From Salsipaludibacter sp038233055 (lineage in GTDB: Bacteria; Actinomycetota; Nitriliruptoria; Nitriliruptorales; Nitriliruptoraceae): a stretch of 12,542 nt of DNA. The position numbers and the translations under genes were made by a program. Under the pieces are notes generated by a model. That model was not told the origin of the DNA. It ran no database searches and was given only the letters and a program-made list of their open reading frames with translations. Below, piece after piece: positions 1 through 8,386 of the stretch. Positions within the stretch are counted from its first letter, which is position 1. Every line of letters starts with the position of its first letter. The stretch is taken from assembly GCA_038233055.1 (NCBI GenBank), contig JBBSMS010000099.1:1-12542 (forward strand), in the 5' to 3' direction.

Positions 1-76
1 CCAACTTGTACTGGCCCGGCCACGAACGCTTGGCACGTGCCACCTCGGTGTTGTCGTCGTTGGTCGTTGTCATCAT
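1..76 (-). CDS. N-terminus of an unidentified protein (partial, runs off the window)
   Basis: Only the first 25 codons lie inside the window, reading MMTTTNDDNTEVARAKRSWP then GQYKL. Two adjacent ATG codons (76-74 and 73-71) are preceded by GGGGAGGTGTG, a strong Shine-Dalgarno sequence at good spacing, which is the main reason for calling a gene. The start is polar and Thr/Asn/Asp-rich, with no signal peptide visible. Too little is present to assign a family, and no function is proposed. It points away from the DinB gene, so the two may share the intergenic region as divergent genes. Confidence 0.6.
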   Translation of the reverse strand, partial: MMTTTNDDNTEVARAKRSWPGQYKL

Positions 77-322
77 CACACCTCCCCGCCCTCAATCGTT
101 TCGGGATGTCTACCCGGCTACCCCCAGTATGACAGATAGGGGGTCCCCGCCTCGCCTGGCAGTTGAGCCTCGAGAAGCAGCTTGGGTACGCCTGACCTGA
201 GAGCTTCCCATGCCGTCGACAGTCACATGAAGCGGCCGACGAACCCATGTCCCTGCCGGCCATGGCCATCCGCATTCGAGTGGGCCACGCCGGTCGGCGG
301 CGATGTGGCTAGCGTCACGGGC

Positions 323-891
323 ATGACCGCCGTCAAGAGCGCCCTGCACGACAAGCTTCGAGAGGTCCGCGCCGGACTGCTCTTCGACTCGAGAGCCTGT
401 CCGAGTACGACGTGCGCCGCCCGATCACGCCGACCGGCACCAACCTGCTCGGGCTCGTCAAGCATCTGATCGCCGTGGAGCACGTCTACCTCGGCACGTC
501 GTTCGGGCGCCCGCCGCCACAGCAGCCGGCGTGGGTCGCGGACGGCTCCATATGGGACGGCGCAGACATGTGGGCCAGATCCGACGAGACGCGCGAGCAC
601 CTGCTCGGGCTGTACGCAGAGGCCTGCGCGCATTCGGACCGCACCGTGGCCGAACTGGACTTGGACAGCCCGGGCCGGGTACCGCACTGGCCGGCCGAGG
701 GCGCCGACACGACGCTGGGATATCTGCTGGTGCGGATGGTCGCCGAGACTGCGCACCACGCCGGTCACGCCGACATCGTCCGTGAGCTGATCGACGGTCG
801 CTCCGGCTCCGACCACGACATGCTCGACGAGGCGGGCTGGCAGTCCTATCTGGCGAGGATCCAGATCGCCGCCGAAAGCTTCCGGAGCTGA
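323..891 (+). pseudogene. DinB/DUF664 family protein, split by a one-base frameshift
   Basis: The gene starts at ATG 323 (MTAVKSALHDKLREVRAGLL) and its reading frame moves at about 389-391. The rest (SEYDVRRPITPTGTNLLGLV onward) continues in another frame to TGA 889-891. Joined, the protein is about 189 residues, normal for mycothiol-dependent DinB-like DUF664 proteins, which are four-helix bundles with a metal site made by three His. The candidate ligands are present: His in the LVKHL segment and the His cluster in AETAHHAGHADIVRELIDG. One base appears to be missing between GAC and GAGAGC, where the family keeps a constant-length stretch before LSEYDVRRP. This is either a real disabling deletion or a sequencing or assembly error; the clean conservation on both sides suggests it is recent or an error. 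If only the second frame is used, translation could start at GTG 412. The substrate is unknown. The upstream SD is weak. Confidence 0.8.
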
Positions 892-1115
892 ACGACACCG
901 CCACTGCGCGGTGCCGGTGGCCCGCCAGTGTGGTTGGGCCGTCCATGGCAACCCCACGCCGGCGGTCCGCGTCGAACAACCGCTGAAACCCATCCAACCC
1001 GCCCAGACCAGCCGCTCTCGGAAGTTTGCGTCGTGCCCAGCACGGGCTGTTGGGTTAGGGGCGGGTCTGATACCTGTGGTATGCCGAACTCAGCGGTGTT
1101 GCGGCACCCGGGGTG

Positions 1116-1502
1116 TCATGGATGACGGGCATTGCTCGTCATTCTCAGGATGTCGCGGGGACCGCGGAGCGTCCAACGCTCGTCGCCATCGAAGGTCACG
1201 AACACCTCGTCAGTCCCGAACCGGCGCAGCATCGGTAGGCACCCGCCGGCTCGGTGGATCTCGGTCACCACCCCACGGTCGCCGACCCCGATCGGGTTCA
1301 ACGGGTCACCGTGAGCCTCCATCCTCATGACCGCCACGACCGTGTCGCCGACATCGGCGCAGAACGGACAGTCGGGAGCTCGACGGACATGTCGGCGCAG
1401 GTGTCGACGGTTCCGCTCGGGCGCTGGTGGCGGACATGCCCGAACCGGATTGTCCTCGGTCGCGACATCTGCCGTCAACCTCGACCGCGCGGCCGCGTGC
1501 AT
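1116..1502 (-). CDS. Small hypothetical protein with an SH3-like (DUF4314-like) C-terminal half
   Basis: An open frame ends at TGA 1118-1116. The likely start is ATG 1502 (128 aa), although the frame is open upstream to 1541. The N-terminal half is Arg/Pro/Ala-rich and may not be translated. The C-terminal half looks like a real small beta-barrel: GDTVVAV..., then PIGVGDRGVVTEIHRAGG, then DEVFVTFDGDERWTLRGPRD. The pattern of two glycine-rich turns followed by a DG-containing strand resembles DUF4314/KOW-type SH3 folds. A CPFC pair sits just before the barrel. No SD settles the start. Function unknown. It lies alone between the DinB gene and the pseudogene area. The call rests on fold-like pattern only and could be wrong. 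Confidence 0.45.
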   Translation of the reverse strand: MHAAARSRLTADVATEDNPVRACPPPAPERNRRHLRRHVRRAPDCPFCADVGDTVVAVMRMEAHGDPLNPIGVGDRGVVTEIHRAGGCLPMLRRFGTDEVFVTFDGDERWTLRGPRDILRMTSNARHP

Positions 1503-1539
1503 GGACGTACGCCCGACGGCTACCTGGACGTGCCGCCTC

Positions 1540-1843
1540 ATTGGGATGTCCTACGGTTGGCGCGGCAGGCGAAGCGTTTCCTGAGGGTGTAGAGAGCAGC
1601 GGCTCTCCGAGGGAACAAGAGCCACTGGTGGCACGATGGTGGTGTCGAGATGCGGTCCAATACCCACGGGATCGTCAAGCTTCCGAGAAGCAACTGGACG
1701 TGAACGTCGCTGCCAGCGGGATCGGCACAGGCGTCCGCGACCAGGCGATGAGCGAGTGGATCGCAGCGGGCTTGTCGGCGAGGAAACTGGTCTGGTGGTC
1801 GCGAAGGGGCGGCGTTTCGCAAGCAGGAGGAGGTGATCCTTTG
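1540..1843. other. Stretch without a recognisable gene
   Basis: Frames on both strands are open here, but none reads like a known protein and none has a convincing start except at the right edge, where the ribosome binding site of the sigma-like ORF begins. I see no tRNA, repeat or clear terminator. The frame that becomes the sigma-like ORF is open upstream from 1427 but has no family-like residues before 1844. Confidence 0.4.
1829..1839 (+). promoter_or_regulatory. Near-ideal ribosome binding site
   Basis: GGAGGTGATCC is an 11-nt perfect complement to the usual bacterial 16S rRNA 3' end. It is placed ten bases upstream of ATG 1844 (counting from the end of GGAGG). It fixes the start of the sigma-like fragment and is much stronger than the SD sequences of most neighbouring genes. 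Confidence 0.7.
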
Positions 1844-1993
1844 ATGAGATTCTTCACCGAGTTCTACGAACAGACCCTGCAGTCAACCATCGCGGTTGTG
1901 GTTGCCCTGCGGGGACGCTCCGTGGGAGCCGAAGACATCGTTCAGGCAGCGCCCCAATGTCGCCCCCACCGCGACCTTCGCAGCGACACCCCG
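1844..1993 (+). pseudogene. ECF-type RNA polymerase sigma factor, N-terminal fragment
   Basis: After a near-perfect SD the frame reads MRFFTEFYEQTLQSTIAVVV then ALRGRSVGAEDIVQAA. This matches the start of sigma-70 region 2 in ECF sigma factors, where a FxxFYxxxxxxxxxxVxALxG stretch is followed by AEDIVQ-A. The following PHRDLR could be the worn AHRDW stretch. After about residue 50 the resemblance ends and no region 2.3/2.4 or region 4 helix-turn-helix follows in any frame, so the gene is a truncated or rearranged remnant. The frame stays open to 2587 but runs out of frame through the hydrolase remnant. No anti-sigma partner is visible nearby. The family call is by pattern memory; a profile search would settle it. 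Confidence 0.5.
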
Positions 1994-2038
1994 CTGCGAG
2001 CCGTCAACCAGACTGGCCCGATCCTGGACCTGGCCGTC

Positions 2039-2125
2039 CACGACCGAGCGGGTTACCGCAACGGTTGCCGCTGCAACACCTGCCGACGTGACGCCGTGCG
2101 TGCGGTCACCCGCAACCGTGTCCAC
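2039..2125 (+). pseudogene. Fragment with an HxxxGYxxGCRCxxC motif
   Basis: In the same frame as the sigma-like fragment the sequence reads HDRAGYRNGCRCNTCRRD and then Ala/Val/Arg-rich residues. Many short actinobacterial and phage proteins carry an HGT..GY..GCRC..CR motif, thought to bind zinc. Here all the Cys and the GY and GCRC residues are kept while the HGT start is HDR. No start codon or SD belongs to it, and it is bounded by debris of other genes, so I read it as a small remnant. A chance match is possible because the region is Arg/Cys-codon rich. Confidence 0.3.
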
Positions 2126-2171
2126 CCCAAGCCCGACCGCTGTCGGGCGGGCCGCCCTGGGCCTCCAGTCG

Positions 2172-2393
2172 GTGCCGTCCTTCGCGGCCGAACTGGCCCA
2201 CGCCGCGTGGAAGGACAACCCCTCCACCTACCTGCTGTCCGAACAGGACCAGGCCATCCCGCCGCCGGCCCAGGCGGCGATGTCGGCCCGGGCGGGCACC
2301 GTGCACCGGCTGCCGACCTCGCAATCCCCGTACCTGTCCCAGCCCAACGCCGTCGTCGCCCGCATCACCGACGTCCTGGGCACCACGGGCTGA
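2172..2393 (+). pseudogene. Alpha/beta hydrolase, C-terminal remnant
   Basis: The frame ending at TGA 2391-2393 reads AAWKDNPSTYLLSEQDQAIP followed by PPAQAAMSARAGTVHRLPTSQSPYLSQPNAVVARI. This is the C-terminal end of the alpha/beta hydrolases in which an AWKxxPSWYLxxxxDxAIPPxxQxxMxxRAG block carries the acidic residue and a following SH...SQP block carries the catalytic His. Here that His is Gln (TSQSPYLSQP), so the triad is incomplete. The nucleophile elbow and everything before about 2172 are missing: upstream residues are Ala/Thr/Pro-rich and do not match. The gene is therefore 5' truncated and inactivated. It ends 12 bp from the convergent livF stop. Confidence 0.7.
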
Positions 2394-2399
2394 CCCGCG

Positions 2400-2417
2400 A
2401 CCCGGTCAGTCCCGGGT
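2400..2417. terminator. Hairpin between convergent ends (hydrolase remnant and livF)
   Basis: ACCCGG (2400-2405) and CCGGGT (2412-2417) form a 6-bp stem with a 6-nt loop, followed by TTTC on the plus strand. It spans the livF stop codon and sits just past the hydrolase remnant. Position suggests a two-way terminator, but the stem is short and the T tract poor. Confidence 0.35.
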
Positions 2418-3168
2418 TTCGCCACCCAAGTAGGCGCGCGCGATGGCCGGGTCCTGCTGGACGTCGACCGCCGGTCCTGCCAGTCGGACCTCGCCTGCCT
2501 CGAGCAGGACGGCTTGTTGGGCCAGCGGGAAGGCCTGTTGGACGTTCTGCTCGACCAGCACGATCGCGATGCCGTGCTGGTCGTTGACCTGCCGGACGTG
2601 TTCGAACAGTTCGTCGACCAGCCTCGGTGCCAGCCCTGCGCTGGGCTCGTCCAGCAACAGCACGCGCGGCTCGACCATCAGCGCCCGCCCGATCGCCACC
2701 AGTTGGCGTTCACCGCCACTGAGGTCACCGGCCCATGCCCGGTGGCGCTGGGCCAGCACCGGGAACAGGTCGTGGACGGCGGCCATGCGTTCGTCCATCA
2801 CGTCACGTCGGAGCAGGCCGCCGATCTCGAGGTTCTCCCGAACCGTCAGGTTGCGGAAGACGTTGTCGACCTGGGGGACGAACGCAACCCCCCGCGACAC
2901 GCATTCCTCCGTCGGCAGTCCCGTGATGGGCTCCCCTCCCAGCTCGAGCCGTCCGGCGGTCACCTCGACCAGGCCCACCAACGCCTTCAGGAGCGTCGAC
3001 TTGCCCGACCCGTTCGGCCCGAACACCACCGTCCGGCTTCCGGCCGCGACCGTGAGGTCCACGCCGTGCAGGATGGTCAACGGCCCGTAGCCGGCCTCGA
3101 TCCCGGTGGCGGTCAGCACGGGTCCGCGGGGCGACGACGGCGTCTCGCCCGGTGTCTCGACGTTGCGA

Positions 3169-3176
<8 letters not shown>
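2406..3176 (-). CDS. livF: Branched-chain amino-acid ABC transporter, ATP-binding protein LivF
   Basis: This is the second ATPase of a Liv-type importer; it drives uptake through LivH/LivM at the inner face of the membrane. Counting from ATG 3176 (256 aa, normal for LivF), Walker A GPNGSGKST is at about 53-61, the Q-loop Gln at about 102 in FVPQVDNVF, the signature LSGGERQ at about 152-158, and Walker B VLLLDEPSAGLAP at about 172-184, followed by the H-region-like LVEQN. The EIGGLLRR stretch and AYLGG end are LivF-like. ATG 3176 is chosen because it overlaps the livG stop (3171-3169) by 8 bp, typical of translational coupling; an ATG at 3197 in the same frame would extend the protein by seven residues. 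It is last in the livKHMGF operon. Confidence 0.93.
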
Positions 3177-3965
<789 letters not shown>

Positions 3966-3969
<4 letters not shown>

Positions 3970-4985
3970 GACGGAGCCTCGGTCGCGGCTGCGACGGACT
4001 CCCGCGATCCTGCCCCGGCGTCGGCGCGTCGTCCCCGACGCTCGGGCAGGATCCCGTCGGGTGCCACCCGGACGACCACGACCAGCAGCATCCCGATGAC
4101 CACGAACCGCAGGCTCGGCAGGAACGTAGGGTTGACCCGTCCGAGGTTGGAGGCCCCGGGGACGAGGTCGAGGAAGCGGGTCCCCTCGCGCAACGCGACC
4201 AGTACGAATGACCCGAGCACCACGCCCGTGGCATTGCCCGCCCCCCCGAGCAGGACGGCCAACCAGACCTGGAAGGTGATGATGGCCACGAACTGGTTGA
4301 CGTGGACGCCGCCGATGGAGTGGACCCACAGGCTGCCGGCCACGCCGGCGTAGATGCCGCCGATCACGAAGGCCTTGAGCTTGAGGGCCGATGTCTGCTT
4401 GCCCAGCGATCGAGTGGCGATCTCGTCTTCTCGCACGGCCCGGAGCGCCCGGCCGAACGGCGACTTCGCCAGCCTCCGCGCTACCGCCCAACCGGCGCCG
4501 GTGATGACGGCGGTCATGACGAGGTAGGCGTGGAGGTAGCCGTTGGAGCTGGGCACCAGCGTTCGCAGGGGCTGGGGGATGACCGAGATGCCGAACTGCC
4601 CGCGTGTCAGCCAGGTCTCGTTGCTCAACGTGATCTGGACGATCGTGGCCAGGGCGAACGTGGCGATCGCCAGGTAGTCGCCGCGCAGGCGGACCGCCGT
4701 CGCGCCCACCAAGAGCGCCAGGAGTCCCCCCATGACCCCGGCCGCCACGACGCCGACCGGGAACGGCAGCCCGAACCCGATCGTGTAGTTGCCCTCGTAG
4801 CCGCTGGAACCCAGTGGAGGCAGGGTCACGATCGCGCTGGTGAAGGCTCCGACGGCGAAGAAGGCCACGAGCCCGAAGTCCAGCAGGCCGGCCAGGCCGT
4901 ACTGGACGTCCAGCCCCATCGCGAGCAGGCTGTAGATCAGGGCCAAGGTCACCAACGACGAACCAAAGGCCAGCCATCCCCACAT
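3966..4985 (-). CDS. livM: Branched-chain amino-acid ABC transporter, permease LivM
   Basis: Inner-membrane permease that pairs with LivH, 339 aa. The start ATG 4985 lies one base after the livH stop (TGA G ATG) and gives MWGWLAFGSSLVTLALIYSL, a hydrophobic first segment. Family marks are GLDVQYGLAGLLDFGLVAFFAVGA in the second hydrophobic stretch, RLRGDYLAIATFALATI, the ALRAVREDEIATRSLG loop that contacts the ATPases (an EAA-like loop), the KLKAFVIGGIYAGVAGSLW segment, and VWLAVLLGGAGNATGVVLGS. Several membrane segments are apparent. The C-terminal tail is an Arg/Ala-rich cytoplasmic extension that overlaps the livG start. The open frame reaches back to 5147 but those residues are antisense-like and unlike LivM. 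Confidence 0.93.
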
Positions 4986-4986
4986 C

Positions 4987-5859
4987 TCAGGTCCCCCTGG
5001 TGGCGCCGCCACGGAAGATTCCATGTGGGCGGAACAGCAGGGCCGCGACCAGGGCGGCGAAGGCGAAGGCCAAGGTGTAGTCGGGTGACAGGTAGGTCGC
5101 CCCCAGTTCCATGCCGATCCCGACCACCATCGCCCCGGCCATCGCACCGTAGGGCTGGCCGATGCCGCCGAGGATGACCGCGGCGAACACGACGGGCAGG
5201 AACACGAAGCCCATGGTCGCCGTGACGTTGGTCTCGGTGGCGCCGAGCATCAGCCCGGCCAGTCCTGCCAACAGCCCACTGACCACCCACGTGACACGCA
5301 GGGTCGCGGTGGTGCGGACGCCGGACAGCCGGGCCAGCGCGTCGTTCTCGGCCGTGGCACGCATCCGTCGGCCCAGCATCGTGCGTCGCAGCAGCACGTG
5401 CAGGACGGCCATCGCGATGACAGCGGTGGCGAACACCACCGCTTGGACTGGTGGCACGAACACGGACCCGATGGTCCACGGACGCACCAGGGGAACGGGG
5501 AAGGGACGCGGATCCGCACCGAAGCCCATCCTGAGCACGTTCTGGAGCACGAAGCTCAGCCCGATGCTCGTGATGAGCAGCGGCATGGCACCACGACCCC
5601 GCAGCGGTTGATAGAAGGCGTGGTCGAGCAACAGGGCCACGCCGGCAACCACGAGCACGGCCACGGCTGCGGCCACCACGAGCGGCAAGCCCGACGTGAC
5701 CCCGAGCCACGTCGAGAAGGCACTGACCGTCAGCAGTTCGCCATAGGCGAAGTTGATGAAACCGGTGACGCCGTACGACAGCGTCAGCCCGAGGGCGGCC
5801 ACACCGATGAGGCTGCCGGTCGCGAGGCCGAACACGATCGTCTGGAGGAACTGGCTCAC
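4987..5859 (-). CDS. livH: Branched-chain amino-acid ABC transporter, permease LivH
   Basis: Inner-membrane permease, 290 aa. The start GTG 5859 overlaps the livK stop as GTGA and gives MSQFLQTIVFGLATGSLIGV. LivH marks are AALGLTLSYGVTGFINFAYG near the N-terminus (the usual form is GLxLxYGxxxxxNFAHGxL), the LLITSIGLSFVLQN segment, the LGRRMRATAENDALARLSGV cytoplasmic loop that docks on the ATPases, and a GLMLGATETNVTATMGFVFL-type segment followed by FAAVILGGIG..YGAMAGAM. It has the expected hydrophobic segments and normal length. It is second in the operon; translation is likely coupled to livK on one side and livM on the other. Confidence 0.93.
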   Translation of the reverse strand: MSQFLQTIVFGLATGSLIGVAALGLTLSYGVTGFINFAYGELLTVSAFSTWLGVTSGLPLVVAAAVAVLVVAGVALLLDHAFYQPLRGRGAMPLLITSIGLSFVLQNVLRMGFGADPRPFPVPLVRPWTIGSVFVPPVQAVVFATAVIAMAVLHVLLRRTMLGRRMRATAENDALARLSGVRTTATLRVTWVVSGLLAGLAGLMLGATETNVTATMGFVFLPVVFAAVILGGIGQPYGAMAGAMVVGIGMELGATYLSPDYTLAFAFAALVAALLFRPHGIFRGGATRGT

Positions 5860-7226
5860 GGGCCGTCCAGATCCTCTGGCGCGAGGGTGGTGACCGTCGT
5901 CCAGGTGCCCTCCACCACCTCCTGGATGGCGAACGGTGCCGTGATGTTGCCGTTGTCGTCGAAGTCGACTGGCCCCACCAGCCCTTGGTAGTCGATCTCG
6001 TCGCCGGCCTGCAGGGCTTGGGTCCCCTCCTCGTACGAGGTCACGACGACGTCACCGTCGTCGGCGTTGCCCACTGCGCGGATCGCGTCGGGGAGGGCGT
6101 CGCGGGTGACCTGCTCGCCAGCCAGCGCCAAGCGCAGCGACGCCAGGGCGAGGACGTTGACCGCGTCGTAGGTGTTGAGCGAGAAGGTGTCCGGTTCGAC
6201 CCCGGCGAAGTCCTGCAGTCGCTGGGAGAAGTCGGCCACTCGTTGCTCGGCATCGGCGAACGGGGCCTCCACCAAGCCGTAGGTGCCTTCGACCAGTTCG
6301 GCACCGGCCAGGTCCACATAGTCGGCATTGGTCTGGTCCTGGGTGACGAACCATGTCCCTTCGTACCCGGCTTCGAAGGCCTCGCGCATGATCTGGGCTG
6401 AGTCCTCGGGTGCCGCCACCAAGACGACCACGTCGGGTTCCGCGGCCAGGACGTCGGCGATCTCCGAGCGGTAGGACTGCTTGCCCGTCACGAAGGAGGC
6501 GTTGGCGACGGGTTCCAATCCCTGTGCCGCCAAGCCGTCTGCGACGGGTTCAGCGAAGCTCACCAGGGCCGGAGCCTCGCCGACCAACAACGCCGGTGAC
6601 TCGAACGCCGCATCGCGTCCGAGGACTGTGGCATCGCCGATTGCTGCGGCGATCGCCCGTCCGCCGAGGGAATCCGACGGGACGGTGCGGAAGAACAGCT
6701 CGGTGCCGGCATCGTCGAGTTCGGTCGTGCCGGCAGTCGGGGAGATCATCACCACGCCGGTGTCCTCAATCACCTGCCTCACCCCGGTGAAGGACAACGA
6801 GGTGGGGCCGACGAAGGCGACCACGCCATCGGCGGTGGCCAGCTTGCGGGCCGCCGTGACCCCCGCGTCCACGACCCCCTCGGTGTCGCCCTGCACCAAC
6901 GTGATGCTGCCGGGGAAGGCGTCGTCGGCGTTGACCTCCTCAACGACCATCTCGGCGACCGGCTGCACGTTGGCCCCCACCCACGAGTACTCACCAGTGA
7001 AGGGCAGGGCAAGTCCGATCGCGACCTCTTGGTCGCTCCCTGGGGACGTGTCCGAGGTCGTGACGCCTGACGTCGCCGGGTCTGCCGGGGATGCAGTGGA
7101 GGTCGCGTCCGAGCCATTCTCGGCTCCCTCCGACCCCGTCACCGGTGCCGGTGCGCTGCACGCGGTGGTGGCGAGCGCCACGAGGGCGAGGGCCGTCGTG
7201 AGCCTGGTCCTGGGTCTGGTGTGCAT
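5856..7226 (-). CDS. livK: Branched-chain amino-acid ABC transporter, substrate-binding lipoprotein LivK
   Basis: Extracytoplasmic binding protein of the Liv system (Peripla_BP_6 fold), 456 aa. The N-terminus MHTRPRTRLTTALALVALAT then TAC is a lipoprotein signal with the acylated Cys at residue 23 (TTAC in place of the more common LxxC), followed by an acidic Ser/Thr linker of about 40 residues. The mature domain begins at IGLALPFTGEYSWVGANVQP and contains the GDTEGV, FVGPTSLSFT and MISPTAGTTELDD stretches typical of the first lobe. ATG 7226 is chosen because GAGGAG stands 5 bp upstream and the signal peptide begins here, although the frame is open to 7397. The ligand cannot be read: relatives bind Leu/Ile/Val, other amino acids, amides or urea. 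The adjacent ilvD favours branched-chain amino acids. Confidence 0.9.
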   Translation of the reverse strand: MHTRPRTRLTTALALVALATTACSAPAPVTGSEGAENGSDATSTASPADPATSGVTTSDTSPGSDQEVAIGLALPFTGEYSWVGANVQPVAEMVVEEVNADDAFPGSITLVQGDTEGVVDAGVTAARKLATADGVVAFVGPTSLSFTGVRQVIEDTGVVMISPTAGTTELDDAGTELFFRTVPSDSLGGRAIAAAIGDATVLGRDAAFESPALLVGEAPALVSFAEPVADGLAAQGLEPVANASFVTGKQSYRSEIADVLAAEPDVVVLVAAPEDSAQIMREAFEAGYEGTWFVTQDQTNADYVDLAGAELVEGTYGLVEAPFADAEQRVADFSQRLQDFAGVEPDTFSLNTYDAVNVLALASLRLALAGEQVTRDALPDAIRAVGNADDGDVVVTSYEEGTQALQAGDEIDYQGLVGPVDFDDNGNITAPFAIQEVVEGTWTTVTTLAPEDLDGP

Positions 7227-7540
7227 GTCGTCTCCTCGGTCGCCACGGCCGCGGCAGGATGTCCTGACGACCGTTCGGTCGGTGCGGTCGGTGGGCGGTG
7301 CCCGGGGGGTGGACTCGCTGGTCGGCCGCGGTGGACCGGAGTCGGTCCGGTGGTGCCGTCTGCGGGACGGCCCACAGCGAGCATGCAAGTCCGCCATGCT
7401 GGTGGCCAGACAGTCTTCATACTAGTACTGGCACCAACACGACGTGGCGTGGCGGCCCTGCGATCATGGTCCGGTCGCGTCGTCGAGCGTGGCGACGCAA
7501 ATCGCGCCTCCGGTCGCCCGTCCATGATTGAAGGTCTTTG
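7227..7540. promoter_or_regulatory. Divergent regulatory region between livK and the MmyB-like regulator
   Basis: This 314-bp gap separates two divergent start codons and must hold both promoters. Its least GC-rich point is 7415-7436. On the minus strand TAGTAT (7424-7419) is a fair -10 for livK, giving a leader of roughly 190 nt. An imperfect inverted repeat, TGGTGGCCAG (7400-7409) and CTGGCACCA (7428-7436), encloses the palindrome TACTAGTA (7420-7427), a plausible operator. The livK leader also holds short hairpins: GGACCG/CGGTCC (7333-7338, 7343-7348) and GCCGTC/GACGGC (7354-7370). A 9-bp tandem repeat, CGGTCGGTG twice, lies at 7276-7293. No -35 hexamer is convincing. Confidence 0.4.
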
Positions 7541-8386
7541 ATGATCACACCCGAGTCCCGGCGGGAACTCGCCGACCTGCTGCGCGCGCGCCGAGCCGAA
7601 CTCCAACCCGACGACGTGGGCATCCCGAAGACCGGCCGCCGGCGCACGCCCGGGCTTCGTCGCGAAGAAGTCTCGCAACTCTCCGCGGTCAGCCTGACTT
7701 GGTACACGTGGATGGAGCAGGCCAGGGACATCAACGTGTCGCGTCAGGTCCTCGACTCAGTGGCCCGGGCACTGCAGTTGAGCCCCGCGGAGGCGGACCA
7801 CCTCGCGGCCCTGGCCGGACACGACGTCGGCCGCGTTCCGTCGACCCTCTGCAAGGCCCCGGACTCACTGCGACTCCTGCTGGACGCGATCAACCCGAAC
7901 CCGGCGTACGTGATCTCGCACAGGTGGGACATCGTGGAATGGAATCGGGCCTACGAGGTGCTGTTCGGTGAGATCGCGACAGTCGTCGAGTCGGATCGCA
8001 ACCTGTTGTGGTTGGTGTTCACCAACGCGTCGGTCCAATCCCTTGTGGTGGACTGGGAGACCGAGGCCCGACGGCTCATGGCCCAGTTCCGAGCCGAGAC
8101 AGGCCACCTGTTGGCCGAGCAGTCGTATCGGGACCTGGTCGATCGATTGACGGCCGCGAGCGAACGTTTCGCTGCGTGGTGGTCGCGACATGATGTGGCC
8201 TATTTCACGTCACGGCCACGAGAGTTCCGGCATCCGGAGGTCGGTGACCTTCGCTTCCACCACCACAAGCTGTCGCTGGCTGACCACCCGGAGTTGCGGC
8301 TCATCGTGTATACGCCGGCAGGTGATCCGGGCGGGCACCTGGCCCTGCAGGAACGCATCCTGGAACGCGGTCCGCTCAGCCCGTGA
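7541..8386 (+). CDS. XRE-family regulator with MmyB-like ligand-binding domain
   Basis: The protein is 281 aa from ATG 7541, with GAAGG just upstream; TTG 7538 is an alternative start. Residues about 5-85 form an XRE helix-turn-helix of the MmyB type: the conserved RRRTPGLRREEVSQLSAVSL then TWYTWMEQAR block, followed by VLDSVARALQLSPAEADHL. Residues about 100-275 match the MmyB-like (MLTR) ligand-binding domain, with NPNPAYVISHRWDIVEWNRA and, near the end, FHHHKLSLADHPELRLIVYTP and GDPGG. The family are actinobacterial regulators, often next to the genes they control; many ligand domains bind fatty-acid-like molecules, and the ligand here is unknown. It is divergent from livK and ends inside the 3' end of ilvD, so control of liv or ilvD is possible but not shown. 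Confidence 0.9.
   Translation: MITPESRRELADLLRARRAELQPDDVGIPKTGRRRTPGLRREEVSQLSAVSLTWYTWMEQARDINVSRQVLDSVARALQLSPAEADHLAALAGHDVGRVPSTLCKAPDSLRLLLDAINPNPAYVISHRWDIVEWNRAYEVLFGEIATVVESDRNLLWLVFTNASVQSLVVDWETEARRLMAQFRAETGHLLAEQSYRDLVDRLTAASERFAAWWSRHDVAYFTSRPREFRHPEVGDLRFHHHKLSLADHPELRLIVYTPAGDPGGHLALQERILERGPLSP

Noticed and set aside
31..42. 12-bp palindrome TGGCACGTGCCA
   Set aside because: It lies inside the coding start of the first gene and contains the common CACGTG; no further support for an operator.
892..1115. Possible small RNA or terminator after the DinB gene
   Set aside because: No strong stem with a T tract and no recognisable RNA family; nothing to support a call.
3972..4983. 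Long open frame upstream of and continuous with livG, antisense-like Arg/Gly/Pro-rich residues
   Set aside because: It is out of frame inside livM, lacks any family feature, and the livG start at GTG 3969 fits the GTGA overlap.
7276..7293. Tandem 9-bp repeat CGGTCGGTG x2 as a CRISPR or iteron
   Set aside because: Only two adjacent copies, no spacers, and low complexity.
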